Positions 1 through 8,365 of a stretch of 64,000 nt of DNA are shown one piece after another. Position 1 is the stretch's first letter. Each line of letters opens with the position of its first letter. Source of the DNA: Pseudomonas shirazensis (lineage in GTDB: Bacteria; Pseudomonadota; Gammaproteobacteria; Pseudomonadales; Pseudomonadaceae); assembly GCF_014268785.2 (NCBI RefSeq), contig NZ_JABWRD020000004.1, forward strand, positions 1 to 64,000. The letters run 5' to 3'. Below the pieces are notes generated by a model that did not search any database, had not been told where the DNA came from, and worked only from the letters and a program-made list of their open reading frames with translations. The translations under genes and the position numbers were made by a program.

Positions 1-198
1 GACTGCTCCATCCCGCGTCTGTGGGGTGGATTCTACTCCCTGGCGCTGCGCAGTCAAGCTATTTCTCAGGGAAATCCTTTTCTGTTCAATCTGTTAGCGT
101 GTCAATTAAGTGCCGGGCTCAGCAACGGCGGGCATTCCAGGCCAATTATCGAATAGCGCGGTGTGCACGGTGTCAGCGCGTGGCGGTTACGGTAATAT

Positions 199-214
199 CT
201 GTATGAATTTACAG
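199..214. promoter_or_regulatory. LexA (SOS) box upstream of dinB
   Basis: The 16 bases fit the gammaproteobacterial SOS box CTG-N10-CAG exactly, with an AT-rich core (ctgtatgaatttacag). The site ends 15 bases before the dinB start codon and overlaps the plausible promoter around 193-205 (taatat). LexA bound here would block transcription until DNA damage triggers RecA-stimulated LexA cleavage. Repression is inferred from the motif and its position. Confidence 0.88.
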
Positions 215-229
215 TACTGACGGTCATCC

Positions 230-1294
230 ATGTCCTTGCGCAAGATCATCCATGTCGACTGCGACTGCTTCTACGCTGCGATCGAAATGCGTGACGACCC
301 GAGCCTGGCTGGCCGGCCGATGGCGGTGGGTGGCTCGGCGGAGCGGCGCGGGGTGATTGCCACCTGCAACTATGAAGCGCGCGCCTATGGGGTACGCTCG
401 GCAATGTCCTCGCGCCACGCGCTTAAACTCTGCCCTGACCTGTTGATCGTCAAGCCGCGTTTCGAGGCCTACCGCGAAGCCTCGCGCGAGATCCAGGCGA
501 TCTTTCGCGACTACACCGAGCTGATCGAGCCGCTGTCACTGGATGAAGCCTATCTGGATGTCAGCGACAGCTCCTGGTACGGCGGTAGCGCCACGCGGAT
601 TGCTGAGGATATCCGCCAGCGCGTCGCCAAGTCCTTGCACATCACGGTTTCAGCAGGGGTTGCGCCAAACAAGTTCCTGGCCAAGATCGCCAGCGACTGG
701 CGCAAACCCAATGGATTGTTTGTGATAACCCCGGGCGAGGTGGAGGCGTTTGTTGCCGCGCTGCCGGTGGCTCGCCTGCATGGCGTGGGCAAGGTCACAG
801 CCGACAAGCTGACCCGGCTGGGTATCGAGACCTGCATGGACATGCGCGAATGGTCAAAGCTGGCGCTGGTGCGCGAGTTTGGCAGTTTTGGCGAGCGTTT
901 GTGGGGGCTGGCTCGTGGCGTGGATGAGCGGGCTGTACAGAATGACAGCCGGCGTCAGTCAGTCAGTGTCGAAAACACCTACGATACCGATCTGCCTGAC
1001 CTGAACAGTTGCCTGGCCAAATTGCCTGAGTTGCTTGATAGCCTTAATGAGCGGGTCGCGCGGATGGACAGCAGCTATAAAGCCGACAAGCCATTCGTCA
1101 AGGTCAAGTTCCATGACTTTAGCCAGACGACCATGGAGCAGGCGGGTGCCGGGCGCGATCTGGAGAGTTACCGACAGTTGCTGAGTCAGGCGTTTGCCCG
1201 TGGCGGCAAGCCGGTGCGCTTGCTTGGGGTGGGGGTGCGCTTGCGCGATCTGCGCGGGGCGCATGAGCAGCTGGAGTTGTTTGCGCCAACGTGA
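230..1294 (+). CDS. dinB: DNA polymerase IV (translesion, Y family)
   Basis: This is an error-prone polymerase that extends primers past damaged template bases. The protein is 354 residues, normal for bacterial Pol IV. Catalytic metal ligands are visible: Asp10 in the N-terminal HVDCDCF motif and Asp105-Glu106 in SLDEAY. The little-finger domain fills the C-terminal third. The last residues include QLELF (347-351), a clean beta-clamp binding motif that tethers it to the replisome. The ATG lies just after the SOS box, so damage induction is expected. It is transcribed alone and converges with the lipoprotein gene that follows. Confidence 0.97.
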   Translation: MSLRKIIHVDCDCFYAAIEMRDDPSLAGRPMAVGGSAERRGVIATCNYEARAYGVRSAMSSRHALKLCPDLLIVKPRFEAYREASREIQAIFRDYTELIEPLSLDEAYLDVSDSSWYGGSATRIAEDIRQRVAKSLHITVSAGVAPNKFLAKIASDWRKPNGLFVITPGEVEAFVAALPVARLHGVGKVTADKLTRLGIETCMDMREWSKLALVREFGSFGERLWGLARGVDERAVQNDSRRQSVSVENTYDTDLPDLNSCLAKLPELLDSLNERVARMDSSYKADKPFVKVKFHDFSQTTMEQAGAGRDLESYRQLLSQAFARGGKPVRLLGVGVRLRDLRGAHEQLELFAPT

Positions 1295-1308
1295 CGGTGC
1301 GTCAGCAA

Positions 1309-1325
1309 GGCCGCCAGGCGGCCTG
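1309..1325. terminator. inverted repeat between convergent dinB and lipoprotein gene
   Basis: Arms aggccgcc and ggcggcct with a one-base centre lie in the 43-base gap between the two converging stop codons. No T run follows, so it is at best a weak or Rho-assisted terminator. Confidence 0.3.
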
Positions 1326-1337
1326 TGACGAAGGCGG

Positions 1338-2297
1338 TTATTGTCCGCCTGGATCTGCTACCAGTCGCCCGGTCTGCTTGGTCAGTGCCTGCAAGAATTC
1401 CTGCTGCAATTCAGGATCATTGCGGGTCAGTTCAATCAGGCTCTGCTCAAGCTCACTGGCTTCTTCTTCCAGCCCCAGCTCGGACAGCCGCTTGACCCGG
1501 TGAACCCACTGGCTGACATCGTCGTCTTCAAGGTCATCGAAGATCAGGTGCCGTGCTTCGACCAGTTTGTTGCGCAGCGTGCCGCTGACCAGCAGGCTGG
1601 CGTCGCCGCGAATGCCGTTGTCCTCGTCGACCACCTGCAGGTGCAGGGTGCCTACGCGGCCGAGATTCTGCTCGGAAAACGGCACATCCAGCAGGTTCAG
1701 CCGCAGTACGCCATTACGGTCGGTGGTCAGCTCATGGTTGAGCTTGCCAGCCTTGACCTCGACCAGGCGCTCGCTCCAGGGCAGGTTGGTGGATTCTTCG
1801 CGCTTGGCTTTCTCCACCTCGCTGATGCCCGCCAGGTTCTGCTGGGCACGGCCGTTGGATTGCACGTTCATGAATGGATTGAGCCCGGCAACGCCATAGC
1901 TCAGCCAGTCATGAGTGATGCTCTGCGGCAGGTTGCCCAAGGCGAACACATTGACCACATTGGCACCGACTCCAGCCACCACCGCGACCGCGCCCAGCGG
2001 GATCTCGTAGATCTCCCGCCAGGGCTGGTAGGGGGTGTAGCGGTCGTAGCGGCGGGTCACTTCGAACTCGGTGACTTCGAAGCGCTGCTGCTCGTGGACG
2101 CGCACGCGCCGTTGCGGAAGCTCCATTACCTTGGGCTCGCCAACGTCGATCTGCAGACTGTGCTCGAGCAACTTGCGCTCGACGCGTTCTTCATGCTCGC
2201 TGCGCTGGGACATCTGATTGGCGCAGCCGCTGACGAACAGGGCGCCGCAGAGTGCGGCGCCCCCCAGGGTAAAGGTACTTCGCTTGTACATGTTCAC
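1338..2297 (-). CDS. putative outer-membrane lipoprotein downstream of proS
   Basis: I do not recognise a named family. The 319-residue protein opens with a short hydrophobic signal and a lipobox ending at Cys25 (VSGC), so it should be a lipidated periplasmic-facing protein. A charged segment with many Arg and Glu follows at 30-95. A hydrophobic Gly/Val/Ala stretch at about 100-120 could touch the membrane, and the C-terminal 70 residues are Glu/Leu-rich and probably helical. The start is 15 bases after the proS stop on the same strand, so the two genes are very likely co-transcribed. An alternative start at the third codon (Met3) would keep the lipobox. Confidence 0.75.
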   Translation of the reverse strand: MNMYKRSTFTLGGAALCGALFVSGCANQMSQRSEHEERVERKLLEHSLQIDVGEPKVMELPQRRVRVHEQQRFEVTEFEVTRRYDRYTPYQPWREIYEIPLGAVAVVAGVGANVVNVFALGNLPQSITHDWLSYGVAGLNPFMNVQSNGRAQQNLAGISEVEKAKREESTNLPWSERLVEVKAGKLNHELTTDRNGVLRLNLLDVPFSEQNLGRVGTLHLQVVDEDNGIRGDASLLVSGTLRNKLVEARHLIFDDLEDDDVSQWVHRVKRLSELGLEEEASELEQSLIELTRNDPELQQEFLQALTKQTGRLVADPGGQ

Positions 2298-2312
2298 TCG
2301 CGCATTGAGCTA

Positions 2313-4028
2313 TCAGCGACGGATGCGGGCTTGCAGGAAGGTCAGCACTTCATTGACCGGCAGCGCCTGGGCGTCCTGCTCGGTGCGGTGCTTGTATTCC
2401 AGATTGCCATCGGCCAGGCCGCGGTCACTGACCACGATCCGGTGCGGGATGCCGATCAGTTCCATATCGGCAAACTTGTTGCCTGGGCTGGTCTTCTTGT
2501 CACGGTCATCGAGCAGCACTTCGAAGCCTGCAGCGGTCAGTTCGGCGTAGAGCTTGTCGGTCGCCTCACGCACCACCTCGGTTTCGTAGCGCAGCGGTAC
2601 CAGAGCGATCTGGAACGGCGCCAGGGCATCATTCCAGATGATCCCTTTGTCGTCGTAGCTCTGCTCGATGGCAGCAGCAACCACGCGCGAAACGCCGATG
2701 CCGTAGCAACCCATCGACAGTACTACTGGCTTGCCGTTCTCGCCGAGTACCTGGCACTTGAGCGCCTCGCTGTACTTGGTGCCGAGCTGGAAGATATGCC
2801 CGACTTCGATGCCGCGCTTGATCACCAGGGTGCCTTGGCCATCTGGGCTTGGGTCACCGGCAACCACGTTGCGAAGGTCAGCTACTTCAGGCACTGGCAG
2901 GTCACGCTCCCAGTTGACGCCGAAGTAGTGCTTGTCGTCGATGTTGGCGCCGATGCCAAAGTCGCTCATCAGGGCCACCGAGCGGTCGATGATGATCTCC
3001 AGCGGCAGGTTCAGCGGGCCCAGCGAGCCTGCACCGGCGCCAATTGCGTCACGCAGCTCGGCGTCGCTGGCCATGACCAGCGGTTCGGCAACCTGAGGGA
3101 GCTTGGCGGCCTTGATTTCGTTGAGTTCGTGATCGCCGCGCACGATCAGGGCAATCAGCTTGCCTTCTTCAGCGCCGCGCACGATCAGGGTCTTGACCGT
3201 CTTCTCGATTGGCAGGCCATGGTTTTCGACCAGTTGGGCGATGGTCTTGGCGTGCGGAGTATCGACCAGGCGCAACTCTTCGGTTGGCGCCGGGCGCACG
3301 CTTTCGCGTGGGATGGCTTCGGCTTTTTCGATGTTGGCGGCGTAGTCGGAGCTGTCGCTGAAGATCACGTCGTCTTCACCGGTAGCGGCCAGGACGTGGA
3401 ATTCGTGCGAGTAGTTGCCACCGATCGAGCCGGTATCAGCCTGCACTGGGCGGAAGTTCAAGCCCAGGCGGGTAAAGATGTTGCTGTACGCCTGATGCAT
3501 GCGGTCGTAGGTTTCCTGCAGGGAAGCCTGATCGGCATGGAACGAGTAGGCGTCCTTCATGATGAACTCGCGGCCGCGCATCAAACCGAAGCGTGGGCGG
3601 ATCTCATCGCGGAATTTGGTCTGGATCTGGTACAGATTGAGCGGCAGCTGTTTATAGCTGGACAGCTCGTTGCGAACCATGTCGGTGATCACTTCTTCGT
3701 GAGTCGGGCCAACACAGAAATCGCGGTTGTGCCGGTCTTTCAGGCGCAGCAGCTCTGGGCCGTACTGTTCCCAGCGGCCAGATTCCTGCCACAGCTCGGC
3801 TGGCTGGATGCTCGGCATCAGCACTTCAAGCGCGCCGGCGGCGTTCATTTCTTCGCGGACCACGGCTTCGACCTTGCGCATTACCCGCAGGCCCATCGGC
3901 AGCCAGGTGTACAGGCCGGAGGCCAGCTTGCGGATCATGCCGGCGCGCAGCATGAGCTGATGGCTGATGACCACTGCATCGGCAGGGGTTTCTTTTTGGG
4001 TGGCGAGCAAATATTGACTGGTGCGCAT
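2313..4028 (-). CDS. proS: prolyl-tRNA synthetase
   Basis: It charges tRNA-Pro with proline in the cytoplasm. The 571-residue length fits the bacterial type with an editing domain inserted between class II motifs 2 and 3. Motif 2 is clear at about residues 139-160 (TKFRDEIRPR through MKDAYSFH). The insertion covers roughly 220-380, and the glycine-rich motif 3 (YGIGVSRVV) follows. The anticodon-binding domain is at the C terminus. The gene starts with ATG and is followed at once by the lipoprotein gene. Confidence 0.97.
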   Translation of the reverse strand: MRTSQYLLATQKETPADAVVISHQLMLRAGMIRKLASGLYTWLPMGLRVMRKVEAVVREEMNAAGALEVLMPSIQPAELWQESGRWEQYGPELLRLKDRHNRDFCVGPTHEEVITDMVRNELSSYKQLPLNLYQIQTKFRDEIRPRFGLMRGREFIMKDAYSFHADQASLQETYDRMHQAYSNIFTRLGLNFRPVQADTGSIGGNYSHEFHVLAATGEDDVIFSDSSDYAANIEKAEAIPRESVRPAPTEELRLVDTPHAKTIAQLVENHGLPIEKTVKTLIVRGAEEGKLIALIVRGDHELNEIKAAKLPQVAEPLVMASDAELRDAIGAGAGSLGPLNLPLEIIIDRSVALMSDFGIGANIDDKHYFGVNWERDLPVPEVADLRNVVAGDPSPDGQGTLVIKRGIEVGHIFQLGTKYSEALKCQVLGENGKPVVLSMGCYGIGVSRVVAAAIEQSYDDKGIIWNDALAPFQIALVPLRYETEVVREATDKLYAELTAAGFEVLLDDRDKKTSPGNKFADMELIGIPHRIVVSDRGLADGNLEYKHRTEQDAQALPVNEVLTFLQARIRR

Positions 4029-4132
4029 GGGGGGCCGTGTCGATTGCCTAAGACGTTGAAATGACCCCGCATTCTACGGGGGCGAAACGAAAGCGTACAG
4101 GATGCCGCAGCGCAGGCCAGTTGTCAGCCAAG

Positions 4133-4162
4133 AAAAAGCCCGGCGTGGTCGCCGGGCTTTTC
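4133..4162 (-). terminator. Rho-independent terminator of oprD-type gene
   Basis: Read on the minus strand, a GC-rich stem (agcccggc / gccgggct) is followed by a run of T. It lies 25 bases beyond the porin stop codon, so it should end that transcript. Confidence 0.85.
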
Positions 4163-4187
4163 AAGTGCGGGGCACTGCAAGCCAGGC

Positions 4188-5468
4188 TTACAGGATGCTC
4201 AGCGGGTACTCGACGATCAGACGCAGTTCGTCCAGAGAGTTGGAGTAAACGGCGTCGGACGAGCGATAAGTTGCCTGACGAACACGGAAGCTCAGGTCCT
4301 TGGCGGGGCCCTCCTGAAGCACGTATTTGACGTCGATGTCACGTTCCCACTCGGTTCCGTTGTTGGTGCCTTCCACTTTCGCATCCGTACCGCGTACGTA
4401 GCGAGTCATGAAGGTCAGGCCAGGAATACCGAACTCGGCAAAGTTCAGGTCATAACGTGCTTGCCAAGACTTCTCGCCTTCAGCATTGAAGTCGGAGCGG
4501 GCAATGGAGTTTGCCAGGAAAATGGTGCCATTGCCGTCGACGCCATACTGATAGCCACCGTCGCCGGTCATCTTCTGATACGCGACGGTGAAAGTGTGCG
4601 CGCCAATGCTATAGGCGCCGGACAAGCTGAATGCGCGGCTGTCAATCTTGTCACCATCATAGGCTCGAGCTTCGCCGCTGCCACTGCTCTTGGTGTCGTA
4701 CACGTTGAAGTCGAACACCAGGCCTTGAGTGTCAGAGATCGGCAGAGCCCAGTTGACGTTGGCGTAGTATTTGCGCCAGTAGTCTTCAACCTTGGAGTAG
4801 TAAAGGCTGGTGCTGAGGCTGTCGGTGAAGGCATACGTGCCGCCGGCAACGTCGGCTTTTTTCAGGCGGAAGTTGTCACGGTTGGTCTGTTCCTGACCGG
4901 TCAGGCTGGTGAAGCGACCCGCATTCAGGGTGAGGCCTTTGATTTCGCTACTGGTGATCAATGTGCCTTGGGCCATCTCAGGCAGCAAGCGGCTGTCGTC
5001 GGTGGCGAATACAGGCAGCGATACGAATTGGTCGCCAGCCTTGAGTACGGTGTCGGAAATGCGGAACTTGACCGCCGCGCCACCCTTGGAGTAGTCGTCC
5101 TGGGAACGGCCATCTGAACCGGTGGGGAACAGGCCCGTGCCGGAGAAGCCACGACCGCTGTCCAGCTTGAGGCCGAGCATGCCGATGGCGTCGACACCTA
5201 CACCGACGGTGCCTTGGGTGAAGCCCGATTCAAAGGTACCGATGAAGCCTTGGCCCCATTCACGCTGGTCATGACGCAGGCCGGCTGTGCGGTTAGCGGC
5301 CGACTCCTGGTTACGATAGTCACGGCTGAAGTACAGGTTGCGCAACTTGACTGACAGCTGGCTGTCTTCAATAAAGCCTTTGGAATCATCCTGCGAAGAG
5401 GCGATGGCCATTTGCGAGGTGCCTGCCGCAACGGCCAGGGCGATCATGCTCCACTTCATCACGCGCAT
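4188..5468 (-). CDS. oprD: OprD-family outer-membrane porin
   Basis: This is a substrate-selective porin for small nutrients such as basic amino acids or peptides. The 426-residue protein has a signal peptide of about 24 residues. The mature start SQDDSKGFIEDSQLSVKLRNLYFSR is typical of the family: an acidic segment, then the first beta-strand. Alternating aromatic/polar strands run to the end and finish near a hydrophobic terminus, as expected for an 18-strand barrel. The start is supported by ggagc 9 bases before the ATG. Its place next to proS matches the oprD locus of P. putida as I recall it, but the exact substrate cannot be read from sequence. Confidence 0.9.
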   Translation of the reverse strand: MRVMKWSMIALAVAAGTSQMAIASSQDDSKGFIEDSQLSVKLRNLYFSRDYRNQESAANRTAGLRHDQREWGQGFIGTFESGFTQGTVGVGVDAIGMLGLKLDSGRGFSGTGLFPTGSDGRSQDDYSKGGAAVKFRISDTVLKAGDQFVSLPVFATDDSRLLPEMAQGTLITSSEIKGLTLNAGRFTSLTGQEQTNRDNFRLKKADVAGGTYAFTDSLSTSLYYSKVEDYWRKYYANVNWALPISDTQGLVFDFNVYDTKSSGSGEARAYDGDKIDSRAFSLSGAYSIGAHTFTVAYQKMTGDGGYQYGVDGNGTIFLANSIARSDFNAEGEKSWQARYDLNFAEFGIPGLTFMTRYVRGTDAKVEGTNNGTEWERDIDVKYVLQEGPAKDLSFRVRQATYRSSDAVYSNSLDELRLIVEYPLSIL

Positions 5469-6201
5469 CGTGATTTGCTCCTTTGGTTTTTAGGAAGAGT
5501 ACCGCTGCGCCCGGGGTTTTAATTATATGGGGCAGCTCTTTCTTGTTGTGTCGGCGCGAAGGTATATCACGCTGACTCTTTATTTGGCGATATGCATAAA
5601 GCAACTTTTCACAAACTTTATAGCGTGTCGCTTATAACTAATTCGATGTCGCAAATTACGCGACGAACAGCGGACATATATCCCAGCATTTTGCTCCGTC
5701 ATCCGTTAACCCAGCGACGGTACCCCTCGGTAGTGCCTCAGCGCTGTGGTCCATCGACAGCTTCCGCTCACTGCAGGTGTCGTGCCGACTTGGCGTTGAG
5801 GCAATGCAACAAGCGTGCTCATTTTCACATTGAGTTGATGAATTTTTCACATCTGCCTGATCGCTTGCTGGCAAACCTCCGAAAATAAAGGGTTCGGTCT
5901 GTCTGATGGTGTGCCAAAATTCTACGGTCGATGCAACTGTAAGGTTGCTAACTAAACCAATGTGTTACCGCCGATTGTTCATCTTGAGTAGTTTTACTGG
6001 GAACCGCCGTCAGCACCGTGACGGACGGCTCTATTTTGGTGCGAAAAGTAGCGCTCTGTTACCGTGGCGGTGCAGGGCAGGCGTGCAAGCCAGCTAAAGT
6101 GTAGCTGGAGCGCCCGATTTCATGCCTGTTGCGGCTAGGCAGGGTATCCTCCGCGCACCATGCCTGCGTTGCGCAGGCGATCTGATTGAAGGAGATTTGC
6201 C
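5469..6201. other. 733-base intergenic region between divergent porin and HIT genes
   Basis: No convincing gene is visible. The half nearest the porin is AT-rich. It holds a good minus-strand -10 box (tataat, 5522-5527) about 55 bases before the porin start, but no matching -35. That would suit an activator-dependent promoter. The rest has short open frames without ribosome sites. The HIT gene promoter must lie near the right end. Confidence 0.5.
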
Positions 6202-6624
6202 GTGTTTGTCCTGGATCCGCGTTTGCAGCAGGATTGCCTGGTGTTGGGAGATTTCCCGCTGTGTCGGCTGCTGTTGAGCAAAGACGCCAATTATCCGTGG
6301 TTCATTCTGGTGCCGCGGCAAGCCGACGTTAGTGAGCTGTTCGACCTCACGGCAGCCGACCAGCAGCAGCTGTGGCAAGAAACCACCTGCCTGGCCAATT
6401 CGCTCAAACAGGAATTTGCTGCCGACAAGATGAACGTGGCGACCTTGGGCAACGTGGTCAGCCAACTGCACATGCACGTGATCGTGCGCCACCGCAACGA
6501 TGCTGCCTGGCCTGCGCCAGTGTGGGGCAAGGTGGCGGCTGCCGAGTACCGCGAGGAGCAACTCGCACAGCTTCGCCAGCGCCTGCGCTCGGCGTTGAAC
6601 AACAATGACTTCAAGGAGGCGTGA
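6202..6624 (+). CDS. HIT-domain nucleotide-binding protein
   Basis: A small histidine-triad hydrolase/transferase-type protein of 140 residues, probably acting on nucleoside phosphoramidate or dinucleotide substrates. The GTG start is preceded by a strong aaggag. The active-site motif is at residues 88-92 and reads Q-L-H-M-H, so the first histidine of the usual H-x-H-x-H triad is Gln while the catalytic central pair is kept. The gene is 4 bases upstream of slyX and forms an operon with it. The substrate is unknown. Confidence 0.85.
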   Translation: MFVLDPRLQQDCLVLGDFPLCRLLLSKDANYPWFILVPRQADVSELFDLTAADQQQLWQETTCLANSLKQEFAADKMNVATLGNVVSQLHMHVIVRHRNDAAWPAPVWGKVAAAEYREEQLAQLRQRLRSALNNNDFKEA

Positions 6625-6628
6625 GCTG

Positions 6629-6835
6629 ATGTCTCTGGAATCGCAAATCATCGATCTGGAAACCCGTCAGGCGTTTCAGGATGACGCGCTGCAGGAGCTC
6701 AATGATGTGGTGGTCGAGCAGGGGAGGGTGATCAATCGTCTGCAACTGCAGATGGCCGAGCTGATCAAGCGTTACGAGGAGATGGTCGGGCAGTACGGCA
6801 GCGAAGGTGAAGAAGCGCCGCCGCCTCATTACTGA
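6629..6835 (+). CDS. slyX: SlyX family protein
   Basis: A 68-residue acidic, heptad-rich protein (MSLESQIIDLETRQAFQDDAL) predicted to form a coiled coil over residues 5-50. The tail, EEAPPPHY, is typical of SlyX. Its function is unknown; E. coli slyX lies beside slyD. The start chosen has aaggaggcg upstream; a longer reading frame would begin inside the HIT gene. It is co-transcribed with the HIT gene. Confidence 0.88.
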   Translation: MSLESQIIDLETRQAFQDDALQELNDVVVEQGRVINRLQLQMAELIKRYEEMVGQYGSEGEEAPPPHY

Positions 6836-6844
6836 GGGTGGGTA

Positions 6845-6871
6845 CCTTGCGGGTGCATAGCGCCCGCAAGG
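6845..6871. terminator. hairpin between convergent slyX and cold-shock gene
   Basis: A perfect 9-bp stem (ccttgcggg / cccgcaagg) sits in the 45-base gap between two converging stop codons. T-richness after it is poor, so efficiency is uncertain. Confidence 0.5.
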
Positions 6872-6880
6872 CCTTTGCTG

Positions 6881-7474
6881 TCAGCGGCGCGAGACCGCGA
6901 TCACGTCTTCTGCCTGCAGGCCCTTGTCGCGGTGCATGACCGAGAACTCCACGCGTTGGCCTTCGACCAGCACGCGGTGGCCGTCGCCACGGATGGCGCG
7001 AAAGTGTACGAAGATATCGTCGCCGGAGTCGCGCGAGATAAAGCCGAAGCCTTTCGAGGTGTTGAACCACTTGACGGTGCCGGTATCGCGCTTGCTGCCT
7101 TCCTGGGCAGCGCCGCCAATATTGCGCGAGCGGCCGCTGCTGCGGCTGAAGCCGGCAACCAGGTGTGCCAGAACTGCCAGAGCAGCGCACAGCAGTGCAG
7201 GCAGGTTGCCCAGCTCAGGCCGTACCAGCACGGTTACTGTCTGCAGGACAACCGCCAGCACCAGCAAAGCGCTGGCCAGGTATTGCAGTTGCAGGCGCGC
7301 ACCGCGGTAATAAAGCGGCACGACCGGCGCCAGCAGGAGGTTGAGCAGGCCGAGCAAGGCCAGGTACACGGCCTCCGGTTGCTGCAGGAAGGGAATTGCC
7401 TCGGTGCGAAGGCTTGGTATGAGCGACAGCAGCAAGGCTGCTACGCCCGTCACCAGATGGACGATCTTGAACAT
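6881..7474 (-). CDS. membrane protein with C-terminal cold-shock domain
   Basis: The 197-residue protein has two parts. Residues 1 to about 110 contain four hydrophobic helices (near 4-20, 36-57, 64-88 and 91-109). After a polar linker, residues 130-197 form a cold-shock nucleic-acid-binding domain with both RNA-binding motifs intact (KGFGFI and DIFVHF). Free Csp proteins are soluble RNA chaperones, so this version should hold an RNA- or ssDNA-binding domain at the inner membrane, facing the cytoplasm. It converges with slyX and is divergent from dps. The biological role is unknown. Confidence 0.85.
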   Translation of the reverse strand: MFKIVHLVTGVAALLLSLIPSLRTEAIPFLQQPEAVYLALLGLLNLLLAPVVPLYYRGARLQLQYLASALLVLAVVLQTVTVLVRPELGNLPALLCAALAVLAHLVAGFSRSSGRSRNIGGAAQEGSKRDTGTVKWFNTSKGFGFISRDSGDDIFVHFRAIRGDGHRVLVEGQRVEFSVMHRDKGLQAEDVIAVSRR

Positions 7475-7757
7475 TTGGGTTGGCTCACGTTTATAAGGTC
7501 AATCACAGGAAGAGCGGGCAGCACGGTGCGCATGAGAGAGAAAGCGCGGTCACGCAGCTGGCCTGCCTATGCATCCGGCATTAACAATCCGCACGGATGG
7601 CACCCTGCCTATTTAACAGCAAAGGCGCGGTGAGCTCAAACCGGGCGGCTGATGGGTGTGATCGATTGCCCTGGGTCACATGCAGGCGCAGGCAAGTCTT
7701 GTTACAGTGCCCCTTCATCCGCTTGACTACCCAAGCCACATGAAAAAGGGGAGCTTC

Positions 7758-8231
7758 ATGGCAATCGATATCGGTATCAGTGAAGAAGATCGCAAGTCCA
7801 TCGTCGATGGGCTGTCCCGTTTGTTGTCGGATACCTATGTGTTGTATCTGAAAACTCATAACTTTCATTGGAACGTTACTGGTCCGGCGTTCCGTACCCT
7901 GCACCTGATGTTCGAAGAGCAGTACAACGAGCTGGCCCTGGCGGTTGACTCGATCGCCGAGCGGATCCGCGCGCTGGGCTTCCCGGCGCCTGGTTCCTAC
8001 GCGTTCTATGCCCGCCACTCGTCGATCAAGGAAGAGGAGGGTGTGCCGCCTGCTGATGAGATGATCCGCCAGTTGGTCGAGGGGCAGGAGGCGGTCACGC
8101 GTACCGCACGCAGTATTTTCCCGGTGGTCGACAAGGTCAGTGACGAGCCAACAGCGGATCTGCTGACCCAGCGTATGCAGGTTCACGAGAAGACCGCGTG
8201 GATGCTGCGCTCGTTGCTCGAAGGTAAATAA
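7758..8231 (+). CDS. dps: Dps/ferritin-like DNA protection protein
   Basis: It stores iron by oxidising Fe(II) and may protect DNA in starvation. From the chosen ATG the protein is 157 residues, a usual Dps length. The inter-subunit ferroxidase ligands are present with the right spacing: His37, His49, Asp64 and Glu68. The start is chosen because aggggag lies 7 bases before it; an in-frame ATG at 7740 is possible. A Lys-rich DNA-binding tail is absent, so DNA binding is not assured. The gene is transcribed alone. Confidence 0.93.
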   Translation: MAIDIGISEEDRKSIVDGLSRLLSDTYVLYLKTHNFHWNVTGPAFRTLHLMFEEQYNELALAVDSIAERIRALGFPAPGSYAFYARHSSIKEEEGVPPADEMIRQLVEGQEAVTRTARSIFPVVDKVSDEPTADLLTQRMQVHEKTAWMLRSLLEGK

Positions 8232-8241
8232 GCTGTCCAGG

Positions 8242-8268
8242 CCGCCCTGCGCGTGAAGCGCAGGGCGG
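8242..8268 (+). terminator. strong hairpin after dps
   Basis: An 11-bp perfect stem (ccgccctgcgc / gcgcagggcgg) with a 5-base loop starts 11 bases after the dps stop. No U tract follows, so it may act as an mRNA-stabilising hairpin rather than a simple terminator. Confidence 0.5.
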
Positions 8269-8365
8269 TGGTGAACTGCCCGCGCAGGCGGAAAATTTTG
8301 CCGCTGCTCATGCCCCGCCTCGCGGCGCTTCATTACACGCCATGGTTCATGTCTCCAGCACATGA

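Noticed and set aside
1341..4064. A 907-codon open frame antisense to proS and the lipoprotein gene
   Set aside because: It mirrors the codon bias of the real genes, has no family motif and no ribosome site. Long antisense frames are common at this GC content.
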